From Campylobacter sp. MIT 99-7217 (GTDB lineage: Bacteria > Campylobacterota > Campylobacteria > Campylobacterales > Campylobacteraceae): 64,000 nt of DNA. How positions within the stretch are numbered: the first letter of the stretch is position 1; each line of letters starts with the position of its first letter. Below, piece after piece: positions 60,408 to 64,000 of the stretch. Position numbers and translations under genes: made by a program. Below the pieces are notes generated by a model. That model was given only the letters and a program-made list of their open reading frames with translations, was not told where the DNA came from and searched no databases. The stretch spans positions 118,075 to 182,074 of the forward strand of contig NZ_QHLJ01000004.1 of assembly GCF_006864365.1 (NCBI RefSeq), written 5' to 3'.

Positions 60408-61529
60408 ATGCTAAGTCTAGAAAACTTAGAAGAAAATGCCAAAGAATTTGGTGAAAAATACATCAAGCCTATCACTAAAAAAGTGGATCAGGAGGGAATT
60501 TTTCCAAAAGAAGCTTATGATGCTTTGAGAAAAGAGGGCTTCATGGGGCTTTTAGTGCCTAAAGAATACGGCGGTTTGGGCGGACTTGCGACAGATCATG
60601 CTAAGGTTTGCAAGATCTTTGGTAGCTTTGATGCTTCAACAGCACTTTGCTATATGATGCACAATACCGCCACAGCTTGCGTTGCAAATTTTGCTGATGA
60701 AGAAATGAAAAAAGAGTTTTTGCCAAAGATTGCTAAAGGAGAAATCGCACTTGCTCTAGCTTATAGTGAAAGTGGTTCTGGGACGCATTTTGGTTCGCCT
60801 GATATCACAGAAAAAGAAAAAGCAGGCAAAAGGGTGCTAAATGGACGCAAAAGCTTTGTAACATCGGCTTTACAGGCTGATTATTATCTTACTTACACCA
60901 ATTCTTGCAAATGCGAGGGTAAAAATAACTGGCTTGTTGATAGAAAGCTTCCAAATTTAGTGCATGAAGAAAGTGCTTGGGACGGACTTGGTATGAGAGG
61001 GAATGCCTCAATGCCGGTGCAATACAACGATGTCGAGCTTGATCTTAAATACTTACTTGGCAAAGAAGGAGATGGAGAAAATCAAGTAGGGCTTGTGGCG
61101 ATGTATTTTGTTATCGGACTTGGTGCTGTTTATAGTGGCTTAGGACTTGCTGCTTATGAGTGTGTGCTAGCTCACACAAAAGAGCGAAAATACACAAGTG
61201 GTGGTTCTTTAAGCGATATCGAGCTTGTTAAAATTCATCTAAGCGACATTTATACCAAGGTTCAAAGCTCATCAGCTCTTACTATGGAAGCAGCCAGAAG
61301 CTTTGTGGCTAATGAAAAGGATTACGCAGCAAAAATCTTTGCTTGCAGGATCAATGCCACGCACTGCGTTATGGACATTTGCACGCTTGCTATGCGTCTT
61401 GGCGGTGGCAAAGCTTATAGCAAAATCTTGCCTTTGGAAAGGTATATGAGGGATTCTTTGGCTTCGCAGGTTATGGCGCCTAGCCTTGATATCTTAAAAG
61501 TTTGGCTTGGACAAGCTATAACAGCGTAA
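60408..61529 (+). CDS. Acyl-CoA-dehydrogenase-fold flavoprotein with altered active site
   Basis: 373 residues from the ATG at 60408, after AAAGGAG; a TTG-type start 27 bases earlier is rejected. It has the helical N-domain with LLVPKEYGGLGG (49-60), beta domain LAYSESGSGTHFGS (117-130, flavin-binding as in ALTEP-AGSD) and C-domain RLGGGKAYSKILPLERYMRDS (330-350). Where dehydrogenases have YEGT-E with the catalytic base, this has QVMAPSLDI (354-362), so the Glu is absent. That is seen in flavin monooxygenase-type relatives rather than beta-oxidation enzymes, and C. jejuni-type Campylobacter are not known for fatty acid beta-oxidation. It lies 9 bp before the next gene. Confidence 0.75.
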   Translation: MLSLENLEENAKEFGEKYIKPITKKVDQEGIFPKEAYDALRKEGFMGLLVPKEYGGLGGLATDHAKVCKIFGSFDASTALCYMMHNTATACVANFADEEMKKEFLPKIAKGEIALALAYSESGSGTHFGSPDITEKEKAGKRVLNGRKSFVTSALQADYYLTYTNSCKCEGKNNWLVDRKLPNLVHEESAWDGLGMRGNASMPVQYNDVELDLKYLLGKEGDGENQVGLVAMYFVIGLGAVYSGLGLAAYECVLAHTKERKYTSGGSLSDIELVKIHLSDIYTKVQSSSALTMEAARSFVANEKDYAAKIFACRINATHCVMDICTLAMRLGGGKAYSKILPLERYMRDSLASQVMAPSLDILKVWLGQAITA

Positions 61530-61538
61530 AGGAAAAAT

Positions 61539-62396
61539 ATGAAAACTATACTTTTAGGAGCGGTAGCTTATGATCCAAAGGTTGTGGGAATTTGGGACAT
61601 TATCCGTGATTATGCGAATGAAAACGGCTTTAAAATGGACTATGTGCTTTTTAGCAACTACGAAAGGCAGGTGGATTCTTTACTCAAAGGGCATATTGAT
61701 ATCGCTTGGAACACCAACACAGCGTGGATTAAAACCCTTTATGCTACAAACAACAAAGCCAAAGCCCTAGTTATGCGTGATACAGATATAAATTTTACGA
61801 CTAAATTTGTAGCTCATAAGCAAAGTGGGATTAAAAGCGTTTCTGATCTCAAGGGCAAGATTTTTGGGCTTGGAAGCCTTGATTCTGCACAAGCTGCCAT
61901 TATGGGACTTTACTATCTTGAGCAAGCTAAACTGAGCCTTAAAGAAGTAAGTAGTTTTGTAAAACCGCAAGCAGATGAGACAAATATCATTCGCTTTAAC
62001 AGCGACATGGGCAAGCACGGCGATACAGGCAGAAGTGAATTTGATATCTTAGAAGCCATTAGAAAAGGCGAGCTTAATGCTGGAAGTATAGGCTCAAGCA
62101 CTTATGTTCGCATTATGGCTGAGGGCAGTTATCCTGAGATTGAAAGTTTTTACACGAGTCCTGGGTATTGTCATTGTAATTTCTCGGTTTTGCCAGATTT
62201 TGATGAGGACGTGGCTAGGGAATTTAGCTCCATGCTTTTAAGTCAAAATGAGCAAAAAAATAGACCTGAAATTGCCAAAATGATGAGCATGGAAGGGCTT
62301 AATGAATGGGTCAAAGTGGGCGAAAACGAACTTGCAGGCTATAAGCTCATTTATAAAGCTATGCAGGAGCAAAATTTGCTTGAAAATAAGCTTTAA
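61539..62396 (+). CDS. PhnD-type substrate-binding-fold protein without a signal peptide
   Basis: 285 residues. It begins directly with the first beta strand (MKTILLGAVAYDPKVVGIW), with no signal peptide, so it is expected in the cytosol. SNYERQVDSLLKGHIDIAWNTNTAW (39-63) is the PhnD/SsuA/NMT1-type core, and LKGKIFGLGSLDSAQA is the second hinge element. CHC at 211-213 is unusual. Cytosolic enzymes with this fold exist (MqnA and MqnD, and Thi5/NMT1), so it may be catalytic or a carrier for the two oxidative enzymes. AAAGGAAAAAT precedes the ATG. No permease or ATPase is adjacent. Confidence 0.65.
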   Translation: MKTILLGAVAYDPKVVGIWDIIRDYANENGFKMDYVLFSNYERQVDSLLKGHIDIAWNTNTAWIKTLYATNNKAKALVMRDTDINFTTKFVAHKQSGIKSVSDLKGKIFGLGSLDSAQAAIMGLYYLEQAKLSLKEVSSFVKPQADETNIIRFNSDMGKHGDTGRSEFDILEAIRKGELNAGSIGSSTYVRIMAEGSYPEIESFYTSPGYCHCNFSVLPDFDEDVAREFSSMLLSQNEQKNRPEIAKMMSMEGLNEWVKVGENELAGYKLIYKAMQEQNLLENKL

Positions 62397-62401
62397 GCCT
62401 T

Positions 62402-62613
62402 ATAAGAGCAATTGAGCTTTTTGCTGTGTTGTGAAATTTAAGTTTTGTAATACCTAAATAAAAGGACAATCACAAAGCTAACACAGCCTCTAGGCTTCAA
62501 TTGATCTCTTTTAAGATTTTGCATTAGTCATATCTAAATGACAAATGCAACTATCAGCTCCTATAAAATAAAAGCAGTAATTTGCTCTAAAGAGTATTCT
62601 TTCTTGTTTTAGC
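62402..62613 (-). pseudogene. Decayed internal fragment of ispG
   Basis: By eye, 62404 to about 62495 aligns with ispG 58268-58375 and 62492-62613 with ispG 58711-58840, in the same order and orientation. Most aligned bases match, with small indels. Examples are the shared stretches GTGAAATTTA, AATCACAAAG and CTATCAGCTC / ATATCAGCTC. About 340 bp of ispG is missing between the blocks and both ends are absent. Not translatable. It shows a second ispG once stood next to the cassette. Confidence 0.75.
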
Positions 62614-62803
62614 ATTCTTATAAGTCATTTTATAACCCTTTAAATTTAAGAAACTATGCTTTAAAATTTGATCAACACCTTTTCCAACTAAAAGCAAGAA
62701 TTTGCTCATAAATTTTTATATACTTACAAAAAACTTTTAGATCTTTGAGACTTTTGGATTAAATAAACATTTTCAAAGCTCTTTATGGCTAATTAAAAAA
62801 TAT
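62614..62803. other. Non-coding remainder after the ispG remnant
   Basis: 190 bp of AT-rich sequence with no frame, hairpin or RNA gene that I can support. It may be further decayed DNA of an unidentified gene. Confidence 0.4.
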
Positions 62804-63874
62804 TTAAATTTTTAAATCAATTTTTGTTTTACTCATATCCAAAGGATAATTTATGTCATTTTGTTTCTTTAATGTTTCAAGTATAAGCTCTTTTTTAAGA
62901 TCTACTTTGAAACTTTGCATATAGGCTTGAGAGAATTCTTTTAAATTTAAAGATTGTTTAAAACTCTGACTTTCTGGATTTTGACTTTTTAAATTCTCTA
63001 TTTTTTCTAAATTTTTATCTAAGCTTTGGTCATTTGAATGTTTTATGTCTATCTCAGCTGTTTTTTCTAGTTCTTTTTTTGCTTTTTCTAAGGCTTCTTG
63101 TTCAAGTCTTTTTTCTTCGAGAAGTTTTTTGAGATCTTTAAGCATTTTTTTATTTAATTGATCAAATTGATCCATCATATCTTCTAAAAAAGTAGGAGGA
63201 GTGTAACCTTCATTTTGAATATAACTTTGTGCCTGAGCTATCATTTGTCCCTTGCTCATCATCTCGCCATACAAGATCTCACCATTAAAATCACTATCCT
63301 TTTCTAAGGTCTTATTAAACTCCTCCTCCAAACTTTTGCTTGTAAAATCCCTAAAATCCTCCTCAGCTCTAAGATAACTATAAGCCTCAGTAGCCATAAC
63401 CGTGGCTACATTACCCCCTGAAGTAGAATAAAAACCACCATTTCCATAGTAAGAATAAATATTTTTTCTCTCCTCATCACTGAGCTTTCCATCATTATTT
63501 GCATCAGCTTTTAAATAGCCTCTTTTATAGGCTATATCTGCAAACCAACCTGAAGCAATGCTTTCAGCTTCTTTTTTAAGTATATAAGAGCCATCTTCTT
63601 GTAAGCTTATATTACCAGCAAATTTAGCTTTTAAATTTGAAAGATTTTCATCACTGATTTTTAAACTTATCTTTGTATTGCTTACAAAATCTGTAAAATG
63701 TATAGTGTTTTTAAAAGAACTTTCCTCATCTTTACTGAATTTAGCATTTTTGGCAAGAGTGGTAAGGTTTTGCTCATCAGCTTTTAAAGCCAAATCTTTA
63801 CTTAAGCTAGTATAAACACTCTTGCGAGCTATATTTTCAAAGCCTAGATATGTAGTATTGACAAAAGAAAGCAT
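62804..63874 (-). CDS. EF-hand protein with coiled coil, function unknown
   Basis: 356 residues, no signal peptide. A single canonical EF-hand loop is at 124-135 (DANNDGKLSDEE, with ligands at positions 1, 3, 5, 7, 9 and 12), likely binding Ca(II). A coiled-coil segment spans about 230-275 (LNKKMLKDLKKLLEEKRLEQ), followed by a Ser/Gln/Asn-rich stretch and helices to the C-terminus. GYYGNGG-like NIYSYYGNGGFYSTSGGN follows the EF-hand. It could be an exported or surface protein by a non-Sec route. It follows the partial gene upstream by 9 bp. Confidence 0.6.
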   Translation of the reverse strand: MLSFVNTTYLGFENIARKSVYTSLSKDLALKADEQNLTTLAKNAKFSKDEESSFKNTIHFTDFVSNTKISLKISDENLSNLKAKFAGNISLQEDGSYILKKEAESIASGWFADIAYKRGYLKADANNDGKLSDEERKNIYSYYGNGGFYSTSGGNVATVMATEAYSYLRAEEDFRDFTSKSLEEEFNKTLEKDSDFNGEILYGEMMSKGQMIAQAQSYIQNEGYTPPTFLEDMMDQFDQLNKKMLKDLKKLLEEKRLEQEALEKAKKELEKTAEIDIKHSNDQSLDKNLEKIENLKSQNPESQSFKQSLNLKEFSQAYMQSFKVDLKKELILETLKKQNDINYPLDMSKTKIDLKI

Positions 63875-63883
63875 GTATTTTCT

Positions 63884-64000
63884 TTACTTGTAAAACCTAG
63901 GCGGTTTATAATACTGCATAAAAGCATTTGAATAAATACTAGAACTACTTGTTTGAGGTCTATGGTTTGCATTGTAATTATTAGTGTAAGGTCTTTGGTA
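63884..64000 (-). CDS. C-terminal end of an upstream gene (Asn/Tyr-rich tail)
   Basis: The frame is open from the window edge to a TAA at 63884-63886, giving 38 residues (YQRPYTNNYNANHRPQTSSS, then an IYSNAFMQYYKPPRFYK end). Low-complexity Asn, Tyr and Ser. It ends 9 bp before the EF-hand gene start, suggesting an operon. No family recognised. Confidence 0.5.
   Translation of the reverse strand, partial: YQRPYTNNYNANHRPQTSSSSIYSNAFMQYYKPPRFYK

Noticed and set aside
62614..62803. Further gene remnants after the ispG fragment.
   Set aside because: I could not match this stretch to any gene in the window; AT-rich sequence gives many chance similarities.

Overview
The window is AT-rich, tightly packed Campylobacterota DNA. 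Gene content points to a thermotolerant Campylobacter related to the C. jejuni / C. upsaliensis group: cbb3 oxidase ccoNOQP, the carboxynorspermidine route, AddAB, EptC, several dCache chemoreceptors and a long intergenic G tract. Many blocks match C. jejuni gene order as I recall it (ccoS-ccoI-rho-dnaX-copA-copZ-CDF; pyrC-wHTH-dgkA-eptC-exoA; addA through ccoN). The blocks are joined differently here, so this is a rearranged relative rather than C. jejuni itself. No rRNA, CRISPR array, insertion sequence or phage gene was seen.

Layout. 1-2.7 kb: end of a metal/siderophore-type binding protein, an SbmA/BacA-like transporter and an orphan ATPase. 2.7-6.7 kb: a chemoreceptor with a 17-bp G tract upstream, then purM and coaE. 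6.7-15.5 kb: metal handling (ccoS, ccoI, copA, copZ, a CDF exporter) around rho and dnaX. 15.5-18.5 kb: thiD-thiE-hemD and a heptosyltransferase. 18.8-29.9 kb: an orphan ATP-grasp enzyme, membrane proteins of unknown role, a MATE pump, ybeY, two small secreted paralogues, a Bax-like hydrolase, dapF, carboxynorspermidine dehydrogenase, obgE, an exported Rossmann protein and a molbindin. 30-42.5 kb: dapB-purF-methyltransferase, a second chemoreceptor, three TM2 paralogues, pyrC/dgkA/eptC, exoA, mntP, tRNA-Glu and a YigZ protein. 42.5-55.5 kb: hemJ, then a long minus-strand run in which ccoNOQP, small oxidase-associated membrane genes, a FixH-like protein and addB-addA overlap end to end, with SafE-like, carA and DUF507 genes upstream. 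55.7-59 kb: a di-heme cytochrome c peroxidase, an outer-membrane barrel and ispG.

The most unusual part is 59.1-62.4 kb. It encodes a ferritin-like di-iron protein, an acyl-CoA-dehydrogenase-fold flavoprotein lacking the expected catalytic glutamate, and a PhnD-type binding-protein fold with no signal peptide. A decayed, internally deleted copy of ispG follows at about 62.40-62.61 kb, in the same orientation as the intact ispG on the other side. This suggests the cassette arrived, or was duplicated, together with a copy of ispG. I propose it as an undescribed cytosolic oxidative pathway of unknown substrate. The window ends in an EF-hand, coiled-coil protein and the tail of another gene.

All calls rest on reading motifs and translations by eye. 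No database search was run, and C. jejuni comparisons are from memory.
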